From Thermoplasmata archaeon (GTDB lineage: Archaea > Thermoplasmatota > Thermoplasmata > Thermoplasmatales > Thermoplasmataceae), in contig JAKAQT010000005.1 of the NCBI GenBank assembly GCA_021819605.1, positions 1 through 25,459 of the forward strand: a DNA stretch of 25,459 nt, given 5' to 3'. A program made the translations under genes and the position numbers. How positions within the stretch are numbered: position 1 is the stretch's first letter; every line of letters begins with the position of its first letter. Shown here one piece after another: positions 15,954 through 23,766 of this stretch. The notes below the pieces were generated by a model. The model saw only the letters and a list, made by a program, of their open reading frames with translations. It made no database searches and was not told the origin of the DNA.

Positions 15954-16025
15954 GGGCCGGTAGATCAGAGGTAGATCGCTTCCTTGGCATGGAAGAGGCC
16001 AGGGGTTCAAATCCCCTCCGGTCCA
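15954..16025 (+). tRNA. tRNA-Ala (anticodon GGC)
   Basis: A complete 72-base cloverleaf can be drawn. The acceptor stem GGGCCGG pairs with CCGGTCC, giving G3:U70, the key identity element for alanyl-tRNA synthetase. The D stem is GATC/GATC, the anticodon stem CTTCC/GGAAG encloses TTGGCAT with anticodon GGC at 15986-15988, and the T stem AGGGG/CCCCT encloses TTCAAAT. The discriminator base is A at 16025. CCA is not encoded and there is no intron. It reads GCC (and GCU) alanine codons. T5 and T6 runs at 16098-16115 may end the transcript. Confidence 0.96.
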
Positions 16026-16146
16026 TACGGTGTGTTTCCCCTCAGATCCATAGTTATATCTTTGAACAGCATAATATAATGCCCAGAGACACCAATCAAA
16101 CTTTTTCCGTTTTTTCATATATTCAACCGCTGCTTATTTCCCGGAA

Positions 16147-16710
16147 TTATGTTGGGACTCTTATTCCATCCATTATTCTCTCCGTAAGTGTTCTCACATA
16201 TTCCTCTGGATTCATTTCATTGTCATTCCACCACACTACGTAACAAAGCAGAGCACCAAAAAAAGCTCTCCTAACAGGAGCTGGCACTCCCGTTCCTGCG
16301 AACTCCTCCAGCTTCGAGAACATGTTGTTCATCTCATGGAAGCACATTTCCCTCAGTGCCTGTTCAATCTGCTTGTACTTTTCTTTGTTTGCTATTGTCA
16401 TGAGAAGCAGATTCCTTAGATCTGGATTCTTGTATTTATTAAGGAAGGACAGGCCGAAATCCATGAGGAGTTCTTGGGCACTTACGTGGTCTCTCTTGTT
16501 CACTCCGGATATCTCATCAACGGGAACTGACTGGAGAGCAGCTTTCTCTATAAGGTTGTCTTTCTTCTTGAAATAAAAAAAAACTATGCCCTTGCTGACC
16601 TTGGCCTTTTTGGCGATTTCATCAATGGTTGCCATATCATACCCTTTCTTGGAGAATACCTTGATAGAAGCACTTAGGATTTTTTCCTCCTTGTCATTGA
16701 TTTTATTCAT
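16147..16710 (-). CDS. TetR/AcrR-family transcriptional repressor
   Basis: The 187-residue protein begins with a classic TetR helix-turn-helix: EKILSASIKVFSKKGYDMAT, IDEIAKKAKVSKGIVFFYF and KKKDNLIEKA (about 8-57). An all-helical ligand-binding domain follows, with a single tryptophan pair (VVWWND, about 158-163) likely near the pocket. Such proteins repress a neighbouring exporter until a drug or metabolite binds. It is divergent from the MFS gene at 16813, and the 102-base gap holds two inverted repeats sharing a GTCA/TGAC core, which are its probable operators. A TATA element at 16732-16745 is centred about 27 bases before the ATG, and one operator lies just upstream of it, so autoregulation is likely. 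Confidence 0.92.
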   Translation of the reverse strand: MNKINDKEEKILSASIKVFSKKGYDMATIDEIAKKAKVSKGIVFFYFKKKDNLIEKAALQSVPVDEISGVNKRDHVSAQELLMDFGLSFLNKYKNPDLRNLLLMTIANKEKYKQIEQALREMCFHEMNNMFSKLEEFAGTGVPAPVRRAFFGALLCYVVWWNDNEMNPEEYVRTLTERIMDGIRVPT

Positions 16711-16731
16711 ATGGGTAGTAATGCAACCAAT

Positions 16732-16745
16732 GTATTTTTATTAAT
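16732..16745 (-). promoter_or_regulatory. TATA element for the tetR gene
   Basis: ATTAATAAAAATAC on the minus strand is centred about 27 bases before the repressor ATG at 16710, giving a leaderless start. Confidence 0.6.
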
Positions 16746-16749
16746 CGGT

Positions 16750-16769
16750 TGGTCAGTACTAATTGACCA
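16750..16769. promoter_or_regulatory. Probable TetR operator 1
   Basis: TGGTCA and TGACCA form perfect 6-bp arms around an 8-base centre. The site lies just upstream of the repressor's own TATA element and about 12 bases before that of the exporter, so binding could affect both promoters. Confidence 0.55.
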
Positions 16770-16780
16770 GTCAGTCAGAA

Positions 16781-16791
16781 CATTTTTATAG
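16781..16791 (+). promoter_or_regulatory. TATA element for the MFS exporter operon
   Basis: CATTTTTATAG is centred 27 bases before the ATG at 16813, so transcription should begin at or next to the start codon. Confidence 0.6.
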
Positions 16792-16793
16792 TA

Positions 16794-16811
16794 ATTGACC
16801 ATATAGTCAAT
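16794..16811. promoter_or_regulatory. Probable TetR operator 2
   Basis: ATTGACCATATAGTCAAT has perfect 6-bp arms, ATTGAC and GTCAAT, around a 6-base centre. It fills the space between the exporter TATA element and its ATG, so a bound repressor would block RNA polymerase directly. It shares the TTGACCA half-site with operator 1. Confidence 0.65.
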
Positions 16812-16812
16812 C

Positions 16813-18054
16813 ATGGCAAACACACAAGCTAAAAGTTTGAGAAAAGTCGGCTTAGATTTCGGGCTGATCAGTGGGGCTGAATGGCTCATCATAATAGCGG
16901 CATTCATGGGCAGATTCCTGCTGCAGTTCTACCAGACATCAATTGGGTCCCTGGGGCTTGCCTTCAGCATGAGTTCTTTTGAAGTGGGTATAGGATTCGC
17001 ACTATTCACCCTGGCATTTGCAGTTGCTGCATTCCTCATGAGGAAATTCAAGCCCAGTCAGTTGAAGACCGTTGAGATCATATCGCTGGCCCTTCTTGGA
17101 ATAACAATGCCACTTTACATATTTGCATCAGGTTTTGCAGAGGTATATACCCTTATGATTGTGGACGGCTTCATAACCGGACTTGTCATGGATTCATTCA
17201 TGACTATGGCGGGAATGGCCTCCAAGGACCAGTCAAAGAGGCAGGTTGAGCAGGCCTCATTCTCCTTCTGGGTTGCCCTCGCACTCATAATAGCGCCTTT
17301 CGCGACGGGATATCTTCTGCACCTGGGCATTAAGGAGATATTCCTGATATTTGCTGTGATGGCATTCGTTGCAATACCATTCGTGGCATTACTGAGAAAC
17401 AGATATGCGCTTCAGTACATGGAGGCCAAGGGACACAAGGGTAGCGCAAGCATTGCATCACTGTTCAAGAACAGGCAGTTCAACTGGGCAGTCATAGCGG
17501 CATTCGCCTACACAATACCGTTCTACGTCATATTCTCATACGGTGTTATCTATGGTGGAGTTCTGGGACTTTCAGCGACAACAGTATTCTATCTCTTCGC
17601 TGCAATGTTTGTCGGCGATGTTGTGACAAGGTTCATCATAAGGCTGAAATCACCTATACAGAACAGGAGGCCATACATGGTCTTTGCAGTCAGTGTAGCT
17701 CTGGCATCTGCTGTTCTACTTGCACTTAGCTCTGTGTCAGTGGCATTCTTTGTTCTCGCTTTCCTCATTGCCGCAATACCTGATGGCATTGCATGGACCC
17801 GGGGAATACAGATAGCCAATACCACATTCGAGCCTGAGGAGATCGGCACATCCACGTCATTCTTCAGCTCATCCATGATGATAATGTCGGCATTGATGCC
17901 ACTGATTGGATACATGTTCTCCGTGAAATACTTCGGCTTCACCACAACGCTCTGGATATTCGCAGTGGTCACTGGTATATTCTTCGTGTGGGAACTTATT
18001 ATGAGACCTGCAAAGGCTGTGAGTACGCCGGAAATCCAGGAAACGAAGGCGTGA
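16813..18054 (+). CDS. MFS transporter, probable drug/metabolite exporter
   Basis: The 413-residue protein is a 12-segment major facilitator carrier; hydrophobic stretches begin at WLIIIAAFMGRFLLQ (about 24) and alternate with short loops through to GIFFVWELIMRP (about 390). The long central loop lies near residues 195-220 (RNRYALQYMEAKGHKG). Substrate is not deducible. Divergent pairing with a TetR repressor and an operator over its start strongly suggest ligand-induced export of a toxic compound. The ATG at 16813 is set by the TATA spacing. It is followed after 9 bases by a DsrE-like gene, which is unusual for a simple efflux unit and may point to a sulfur-containing or redox-active substrate. 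Confidence 0.9.
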   Translation: MANTQAKSLRKVGLDFGLISGAEWLIIIAAFMGRFLLQFYQTSIGSLGLAFSMSSFEVGIGFALFTLAFAVAAFLMRKFKPSQLKTVEIISLALLGITMPLYIFASGFAEVYTLMIVDGFITGLVMDSFMTMAGMASKDQSKRQVEQASFSFWVALALIIAPFATGYLLHLGIKEIFLIFAVMAFVAIPFVALLRNRYALQYMEAKGHKGSASIASLFKNRQFNWAVIAAFAYTIPFYVIFSYGVIYGGVLGLSATTVFYLFAAMFVGDVVTRFIIRLKSPIQNRRPYMVFAVSVALASAVLLALSSVSVAFFVLAFLIAAIPDGIAWTRGIQIANTTFEPEEIGTSTSFFSSSMMIMSALMPLIGYMFSVKYFGFTTTLWIFAVVTGIFFVWELIMRPAKAVSTPEIQETKA

Positions 18055-18063
18055 TGTGAGATC

Positions 18064-18372
18064 ATGGCTAAGATACTGCTGATAATCTTGAGTGAGAAAG
18101 AAGAAAAGATAAGGATGACACCGAACTTCGTGAAGAACCAAGCGCAAAAGGGAAATGAGGTTCGTGTGGTCTTCTGGGGGCCAAGCGAAAGAACATTATC
18201 TAGCAGTGAAGCACTTCAAGAAAGTTACAGGTTCCTGTATGCAGTAAAACCGAAAGCTTGCATGAATACTGCAAAAGCAAACGGGTTTGTTGAAAACTTT
18301 TCAAGGAGCTTTGAATCGATTCCTGTCGGTGATTACCTGACACAAAGCATAGCAGAGAGGGTTTCGAAGTGA
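18064..18372 (+). CDS. DsrE-like small protein
   Basis: The 102-residue protein has the outline of the DsrE/DsrF-like family: a first strand AKILLIILSEKEEKIRMTPNFVKNQA, then EVRVVFWGPSE, then a segment ending in KPKACMNTAKANG, and a short C-terminal part with IPVGDYLTQSI. Family members handle persulfides or sulfide, or form small trimeric or hexameric rings of unknown role. Only one cysteine (in PKACMN) is present, at the position where many members have their reactive cysteine. It is translated 9 bases after the MFS stop with GTGA repeats upstream as a weak Shine-Dalgarno, so it belongs to the TetR-controlled operon. Assignment rests on overall pattern. Confidence 0.6.
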   Translation: MAKILLIILSEKEEKIRMTPNFVKNQAQKGNEVRVVFWGPSERTLSSSEALQESYRFLYAVKPKACMNTAKANGFVENFSRSFESIPVGDYLTQSIAERVSK

Positions 18373-18400
18373 TCACATTCTATAGATAGGGGGAATCGAC

Positions 18401-18566
18401 ATGACCGGAAATGTCATAGGAAAGGAACTCGCCACCAATACATTGCTCTTACCAATTTTTTTTTGTGGTAATTGCCCCTAGGTCTGGCCTGGCACTTGGA
18501 TTCGGTTTCAGGTCCGGGGGTACTAGTATAGCTACTTACGGCATCCATGGGGCATTTTCTTTATGA
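18401..18566 (+). pseudogene. Possible small ORF broken at a T9 run (tentative)
   Basis: An ATG at 18401, after a GGGGGAAT that could act as a Shine-Dalgarno, opens a 26-codon frame that closes soon after nine Ts at 18456-18464. With eight Ts the frame would run to the TGA at 18564-18566, giving about 54 residues with a hydrophobic LLLPIFFVVIAP followed by a glycine-rich, basic tail. I recognise no family. An open frame of this length can arise by chance, and the T run is also a natural terminator, so this is only a candidate. Confidence 0.2.
18456..18464 (+). terminator. Oligo-T terminator of the MFS-dsrE operon
   Basis: Nine consecutive T residues lie 84 bases after the DsrE-like stop codon, the longest T run downstream of this operon and a typical archaeal termination signal. 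Confidence 0.5.
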
Positions 18567-18621
18567 TATACCCCACAGGCTGAAGTTAGGATTCTTGAAA
18601 CCTTTGACTATGAAAATTGGT

Positions 18622-20280
18622 CTATTCCATTATGGCCCCGTATGATGCGCTTCCAACCAACTTTGAGTACTGATGGAGATATCCAGATGTGTATTTTTCT
18701 TTCTTCGGCTTCCACTGTGCAAATCTGCGGGCAATTTCTTCATCGGATATCTTAATTTCCAGTTTCCCCACTTTTCCGTCTATGGCAATTATATCGCCGT
18801 CTTTTACGATAGCTATGGGGCCACCAGTTTGCGCTTCGGGTGAAACATGTCCAATCATTATGCCTCTCGTTGCTCCGGAAAATCTGCCATCTGTAACCAG
18901 GGCAACATCTTTATCCATTCCTCTTCCAACAACCGCTGACGTTACCGCGAGCATTTCGCGCATACCCGGCCCTCCTCTTGGACCTTCATATCTAATGATT
19001 ATAACATCCCCTTTCTGAATTTCATCATTTTTTACTGCGGAGAATGCCTCTTCTTCTGAGTTATAGACCTTCGCCGGGCCCTCATGCACATGAACTTTAG
19101 TTGCAGAGACCTTAAATACTGAGCCATCAGGTGCAAGGTTGCCCCGTAATATTTTGAGTCCACCCGTTGAACTCAATGGCTTATCTATTTCCAATACTAC
19201 ATCCTGTGCGACGGTATGCACCTGAAAATTCTGCATATTTTCTCCGAGTGTCTTCCCTGTCACAGTCAGTGAACCTTCATGAAGTAGCCCTGCTTTGAGC
19301 AGTTTTTTGATCACAAGTGGGACCCCGCCAACATCATAAAGCTCTGCCATTGTATATTTCCCACCTGGTTTCATGTTAACAATTTCCGGTGTCCGGTTAC
19401 CAATTCGTTCAAAATCATCAAGTGACAACTTTATATTCGCTTCGTGCGCTATTGCAAGAAGATGAAGCACACCGTTAGTTGACCCACCTGAGGCCATTAG
19501 CACTGTGATAGCGTTTTCAAAAGCATCATACTGAAGGATGTCTCTTGCCTTTATGCCAGCCTCAAGCAGCGAGGAAATCTGCTTTCCAGTTTCAAACGCA
19601 AACTTAGCCTTGCCACCCTCCACAGCAGGAGGTGCGGCACTTCCGGGTAGAGCAATACCCAGTGCTTCCGTTAAAAACGCCATTGTATTAGCAGTATACA
19701 AACCACCACACGCTCCAGCAGTTGGGATAGCAACGCTTTCCATGTAACTCAGTTCTTCTTTTGACATTTTACCTGCTTCGTATTTGCCCACTGCTTCGAA
19801 CACCTCCCCTATGGCTATCTTCTCGTTGTTGTATATTCCGGGGAGAGTTGAACCTCCGTACATTATGATTGATGGGATATTCATTCTTGCAGCGGCCATG
19901 ATCATTCCGGGGGTTGTCTTATCGCAACCAGATATACCAACAAAACCGTGATATCCATGGCCCCGTATCGTCAGTTCGACCGTATTAGCTACTACCTCGC
20001 GGCTGGGAAGCGAAAATTTCATGCCTTCGTTTCCCATTGCAATACCATCAATTACGAGTGGAGTAACAAACATCCGAGGTGTGGAACCCGATGAGTTTAC
20101 GCCTTCCTTTGCACGGTATCCTAGTCCCATTGCATGTATGTTGCACGGTCCCGTTTCACTCCAGGCTACGCCCACACCGACAAGAGGCTTTTCGAGGTCA
20201 TAGTCCGAAAGGCCCATGGCTTTCATGAAAGCTCTGTTTGGGGCCTTTTCAGGTCCATTATAATAATCTACAAAATTCAT
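18622..20280 (-). CDS. ilvD: Dihydroxy-acid dehydratase family (IlvD/Edd) protein
   Basis: The 552-residue protein is an iron-sulfur dehydratase. Cys46 (GPCNIH), Cys119 (GISGCDK) and Cys191 (TAGACGG) are the three cluster ligands, as in [2Fe-2S]-type dihydroxy-acid dehydratases, and Asp120-Lys121 bind the catalytic metal, Lys121 being carbamylated in the family. VTDGRFSGATRG and GHVSPEAQTGGPIA near the C-terminus are signatures. The default role is dehydration of dihydroxy-isovalerate and dihydroxy-methylvalerate in valine and isoleucine synthesis. The same family also dehydrates sugar acids (gluconate, xylonate, arabinonate), and here it sits with an AKR and an ACS-family carrier rather than with ilvC or ilvB. 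The gene symbol reflects the family; the physiological substrate is open. A probable TATA element is near 20340-20352, giving a leader of about 40 bases. Confidence 0.9.
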   Translation of the reverse strand: MNFVDYYNGPEKAPNRAFMKAMGLSDYDLEKPLVGVGVAWSETGPCNIHAMGLGYRAKEGVNSSGSTPRMFVTPLVIDGIAMGNEGMKFSLPSREVVANTVELTIRGHGYHGFVGISGCDKTTPGMIMAAARMNIPSIIMYGGSTLPGIYNNEKIAIGEVFEAVGKYEAGKMSKEELSYMESVAIPTAGACGGLYTANTMAFLTEALGIALPGSAAPPAVEGGKAKFAFETGKQISSLLEAGIKARDILQYDAFENAITVLMASGGSTNGVLHLLAIAHEANIKLSLDDFERIGNRTPEIVNMKPGGKYTMAELYDVGGVPLVIKKLLKAGLLHEGSLTVTGKTLGENMQNFQVHTVAQDVVLEIDKPLSSTGGLKILRGNLAPDGSVFKVSATKVHVHEGPAKVYNSEEEAFSAVKNDEIQKGDVIIIRYEGPRGGPGMREMLAVTSAVVGRGMDKDVALVTDGRFSGATRGIMIGHVSPEAQTGGPIAIVKDGDIIAIDGKVGKLEIKISDEEIARRFAQWKPKKEKYTSGYLHQYSKLVGSASYGAIME

Positions 20281-20393
20281 GAATACATATTAACATAAAG
20301 GTTAGTTAACTTTTGCCTAAAATGTGGCAAAATAAGTAATTGATTAAATATTCAATAAAAAGTCTAATCCAGAAAGTAACAGAAGGTACAGAT

Positions 20394-21356
20394 TCAATAA
20401 CCCGCTGTACCCATTTCCAATCCGTGTGGCAAGTAATGCTTTTCAATTCTCTTTACCTGGTCATCTGTTAGTGATATCTCTAATGCAGTAGCAACATCAT
20501 CCAAATGTTTTTCCTTGGAAACGCCAACAACAGGAATAAACTTCTTTTGTAATACATACGCCAGAGAGATAGCATACTGTGTGGTTGATTGTTCATTTGC
20601 TATAGCTGTAATATCATCCAGGACGTCAAAATCGTTTTCTTTAAAGTATCTGTTAAGCATTACGGAGTATTCTTTTGATCGAACCGTTTTTGGCGTGATC
20701 CCGCGTTCATATTTTCCAGAGAGAAAACCCGCTGCCAGTGGACTGAAAGCAGAGAAAGATATTCCGTTATTAATGCAGTATGGAATCACCTCGCGTTCAT
20801 CTTCCCTATAGATTGCGTTATAATGATTTTGCGCAATCTGCGGCCTTGTTAAATCCTTTCCTTCCGCTAGACTGTCTATATATGCGAGTTGATATCCCTT
20901 TATATTGCTTAGACCGAAGTAACCAATCTTATTAATGTCCACGTATCTGCTGAAAGTTTTAAGGACATCAACAGTGTCCAACCTATCAAACCAAGTGTGT
21001 GTAAAATATATATCAATGTAATCGGTCCTTAATCTCTCCAAGGATAGATTCAGCTCAAATTCTACTTCTCTTCTTGCAAAACCATGGTGTTTTTCACTTA
21101 CTTTCCCACCTACTTTAGTTGAAATGATAAATTCCTCACGATCATCTTTTATGAACTCACCAATTATCTTCTCAGATTTACCCGCAGAGTAAATGTTTGC
21201 AGTATCGATATAATTTATTCCCAAGTCAAAGGCTTTCCTAAGTATTGTCCTTGCTTCCTCAAAATTCGCCATCCATCCTGCAGACCCAAATGACATTCCT
21301 CCTAGGCAGACCTGAGAAACTTCCAGATCTGTTCTGCCGAGATGCATGTACCTCAT
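20394..21356 (-). CDS. Aldo/keto reductase (second), A+T-rich
   Basis: The 320-residue protein is a full-length AKR. Asp and Tyr of the catalytic tetrad are in YIDTANIYSAG, Lys in IISTKVGG and His in IYFTHTW. The start MRYMHLGRTDLEVSQVCLGGMSFGS and the cofactor segment PVVGVSKEKHLDD are typical of the AKR11/AKR12-like, potassium-channel-beta-like branch. The A+T content is visibly higher than in genes before 18 kb, suggesting later acquisition. A TATA element (TCTATATTAAG, about 21380-21390) is near 28 bases before the ATG. Its position between the IlvD-family dehydratase and an organic-acid carrier hints at sugar or sugar-acid metabolism; substrate is not deducible. Confidence 0.9.
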   Translation of the reverse strand: MRYMHLGRTDLEVSQVCLGGMSFGSAGWMANFEEARTILRKAFDLGINYIDTANIYSAGKSEKIIGEFIKDDREEFIISTKVGGKVSEKHHGFARREVEFELNLSLERLRTDYIDIYFTHTWFDRLDTVDVLKTFSRYVDINKIGYFGLSNIKGYQLAYIDSLAEGKDLTRPQIAQNHYNAIYREDEREVIPYCINNGISFSAFSPLAAGFLSGKYERGITPKTVRSKEYSVMLNRYFKENDFDVLDDITAIANEQSTTQYAISLAYVLQKKFIPVVGVSKEKHLDDVATALEISLTDDQVKRIEKHYLPHGLEMGTAGY

Positions 21357-21557
21357 TATGAATCTATCAACTTCTCTCTTAATATAGACTTTTGTTTTTA
21401 AAAAAGCTATTCTAGTGATTTACGCAGAATTGCAGTCATGATACCAGCGAAACATACCGGGCCACTTTGTAGAATTAGAACAGGAAAGACAGAACATACA
21501 AGGTATATGGACGTTTATTTACTCTGATTTAAGAGCTCTATTTGTATTATTTCGAGT

Positions 21558-21581
21558 AAAAAATATTTGGGAAAATAAAAA
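21558..21581 (-). terminator. Oligo-T runs after the ACS-family MFS gene
   Basis: On the minus strand a T5 and then a T6 run occur about 22 to 46 bases beyond the stop codon at 21604, consistent with archaeal termination of the carrier transcript. Confidence 0.45.
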
Positions 21582-21603
21582 TGGCTAATATTTTTATTGC
21601 TCT

Positions 21604-22884
21604 CTAGCGAGAATTCTTCACTATAAGTACAGCTATACCAGCTACAAGCACAAATAATGCCATAGCATATACACCACTGACAAAGGAATGTGTGTAGCTT
21701 TCAAGTCCACCAACAAGAATAGGCCCAACCACCCCTCCGAGGTTTCCAATTCCGTTAATTAGTCCTATAGATGCTGCAGAACTTTCCCTCTTCAAGGATT
21801 CCTGTGGAATATTCCAGAATACTGGAAGGAAGCTGAATATCCCAATAGCCGAAATTGTGAAAAAGATAAAGGAAACAACTACGTTTGATATGAGAAAGGC
21901 GCTGAGTGCAAGTCCACCTGCGGCAACAAAGAAGACCACGGCTGTGAGACGTTTTCGATTACCTATTTTATCTGAGTATCTTAATATAAATATCAAAGAA
22001 ATAGCAGCCACAACATAAGGTATATCTGAGAGAAAACTGGATGTGGCAGCGCTCACGTGCGCAAATGAACTTATTATTGATGGCAACCAGATTGTATATC
22101 CATAAAGCCCAGTTACACCAAGGAAGTAGACAAGCACTAGGAGGAGAACATCCCTTTCAACCAGTGCCTCCTTCCACGATGACTTAATAGGTTTATCTGC
22201 TTCCTCACTAGCTAATTCAGATTCTAGTGCCTTTTTCTGATCATCCTTCAGCCATTTTGCATCTTCTGGAAAGTCATTAATCGTAAACCACAGGATTGCA
22301 ACAGAGACCAATGCGAGGATACCCTCAAAAATGAATAGATATCTCCAGCCCGGATCATTCCCGTACGCTGTGAATATCCCGCCGGCAATAAGACCGCCAA
22401 ATATACCAGCAACAGGAATTGCAGCATTGAAATATCCATTTGCAAGGCCCCTCTCACTCTTTGCAAACCAGATACCCATAAAGAACATAACACCAGAATA
22501 GAAAGGAGCCTCAGCAAGTCCCAGTATGAATCTGAGTGCATACATCTCCGGGACATTCTGTACGAAGCCAGTTATTATTGTAATTATACCCCAAGCCGTG
22601 AATGCTCCGGCAAATATCTTTCGGATACCAACACTATTAATCTGCAAAGTTGTAAACACTTGCGGTATAGCATATGCTACAAAGAAGAGAGCAGACGCAA
22701 TGCCTGCAATTAAGGATGCACTGCTTGCAGGTGCCCCTATATCTTTAAACATCCCGGCATCTATACCATAGGAAAGATTTACTCGATCAAGAAAATTTAC
22801 AACGTATAGAAAAAAAAGTATAGGTGCAATTCTTATATATCTGCTGGCCCTAGAAGACTTCAACAGTGCTGCTTGATTTTCCAT
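21604..22884 (-). CDS. MFS carrier of the anion:cation symporter (ACS) family
   Basis: The 426-residue protein is a 12-segment major facilitator carrier. The first segment carries VVNFLDRVNLSYGIDAGM, the ACS family signature, and LGLAEAPFYSGVMFFMGIWF with SERGLANGYFNAAIP in segments 4-5 is also typical, as are PGWRYLFIFEG and WFTINDFPEDAKWL in the central loop. Members take up sugar acids, aromatic acids or other organic anions with protons. The ATG at 22884 was chosen because an AAAATTTATC element lies about 28 bases upstream; an in-frame ATG at 22899 and a TTG at 22905 would add 5 to 7 residues. Together with the dehydratase and AKR downstream on the same strand it suggests an uptake and breakdown unit. 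Confidence 0.9.
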   Translation of the reverse strand: MENQAALLKSSRASRYIRIAPILFFLYVVNFLDRVNLSYGIDAGMFKDIGAPASSASLIAGIASALFFVAYAIPQVFTTLQINSVGIRKIFAGAFTAWGIITIITGFVQNVPEMYALRFILGLAEAPFYSGVMFFMGIWFAKSERGLANGYFNAAIPVAGIFGGLIAGGIFTAYGNDPGWRYLFIFEGILALVSVAILWFTINDFPEDAKWLKDDQKKALESELASEEADKPIKSSWKEALVERDVLLLVLVYFLGVTGLYGYTIWLPSIISSFAHVSAATSSFLSDIPYVVAAISLIFILRYSDKIGNRKRLTAVVFFVAAGGLALSAFLISNVVVSFIFFTISAIGIFSFLPVFWNIPQESLKRESSAASIGLINGIGNLGGVVGPILVGGLESYTHSFVSGVYAMALFVLVAGIAVLIVKNSR

Positions 22885-22905
22885 ACAAATAGCACACATT
22901 AACAA

Positions 22906-23407
22906 TAGATAAATTTTGCGTTAATGTAATATTTCATAACATAAAAAAAATATGTCCATCAGATATCGGTAACAGACGTTATTTTGCTGATTCAGAGCTT
23001 AAACAATGATGACTGCATAGCATGGTAACTGAATGCTCAAAGCTCCTGTATTCGGAAATTAGTAATCCACTAGTATTGCTACAGATCACAGTTACGAAGT
23101 TGATTCCCCAGCATATAAATGTGGATATATTCTAAAAAAGCCCTATACGCAGCAATGGATAAGAAGTAGAAGAACATCAAGAAAAGGGCAATTGTGATAG
23201 CTCCCTTGAAATATTATAAGACTATTCTCATGAATCGACGAGGTACACTAAGACTGCATACATTCACATTTTAAAATATGTAAGATTATCAATCTGATAT
23301 ATGGGATTTGTAGCTTTCAGCAAATATGGTGCGCAACTGTTGTGTGTGCCGCTGCTGTGTTGAATATATACCTAAGCAACATATGGCCCGAGTTGCTTTA
23401 TTTCTTC
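22906..23407. other. Gene-poor stretch, possible remnants
   Basis: About 500 A+T-rich bases hold no convincing gene. The only coding-like trace is at about 23155-23274, where a frame beginning with ATG, interrupted by an in-frame TAG four codons later, reads on through KRAIVIAPLKYYKTIL to a TAA. It may be a decayed fragment of a mobile-element gene or chance. No RNA gene, CRISPR repeat or long inverted repeat is visible. Confidence 0.4.
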
Positions 23408-23734
23408 CTATTCCGGAATCACTTTCCATTCCATGTAAACGGCCCTGCGCTTCCCGATAAAGGATATACCGGTATCCAGATCCTCCTCCCTTATCATGAC
23501 TAGGTCCTCATATCTTACCAAAGGGAATGTTTCTAGTCGTACTTCCCTGTGATAATGGTATTTCGAATAGTTTAAAGGGTCATCATATCCATAGATTTTT
23601 CGCAGCATCCGTCGACAGAACTCTTCCTTTCCTCGGTTTTGTAGCCGGAATGGGTCTTCAGCAGAATTGCAGTCTTCATGAAATACTATATTGGAAGGCC
23701 ACGAATACCTTTTTGTTATAATACGGCTATACAT
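23408..23734 (-). CDS. Hypothetical protein, 108 residues (orphan)
   Basis: I do not recognise this product. It is highly charged with no membrane segment or signal peptide: a basic N-terminus, a cysteine-containing FHEDCNSAEDPF, a basic KEEFCRRMLRKIYGYDD, a His/Tyr-rich YSKYHYHREV, and an ordered-looking acidic part FPLVRYEDLVMIREEDLD ending in RRAVYMEWKVIPE. It has no clear TATA element. Its ATG lies inside the perfect inverted repeat at 23723-23740, and the frame stays open upstream without a start, so it could be the C-terminal remnant of a longer gene cut by the neighbouring insertion sequence. An intact small gene is also possible. Confidence 0.4.
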   Translation of the reverse strand: MYSRIITKRYSWPSNIVFHEDCNSAEDPFRLQNRGKEEFCRRMLRKIYGYDDPLNYSKYHYHREVRLETFPLVRYEDLVMIREEDLDTGISFIGKRRAVYMEWKVIPE

Positions 23735-23740
23735 AGCCGT
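23723..23740. repeat. Perfect 8-bp inverted repeat next to the IS remnant
   Basis: ACGGCTAT and ATAGCCGT are separated by two bases. The palindrome lies 26 bases before the ATG of the transposase pseudogene and contains the ATG of the orphan ORF. It could be an insertion-target or transposase-binding site, or a hairpin shielding the transposase start. Confidence 0.5.
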
Positions 23741-23766
23741 TTTGAATAGGCGTTGGAAAGGCTGAA

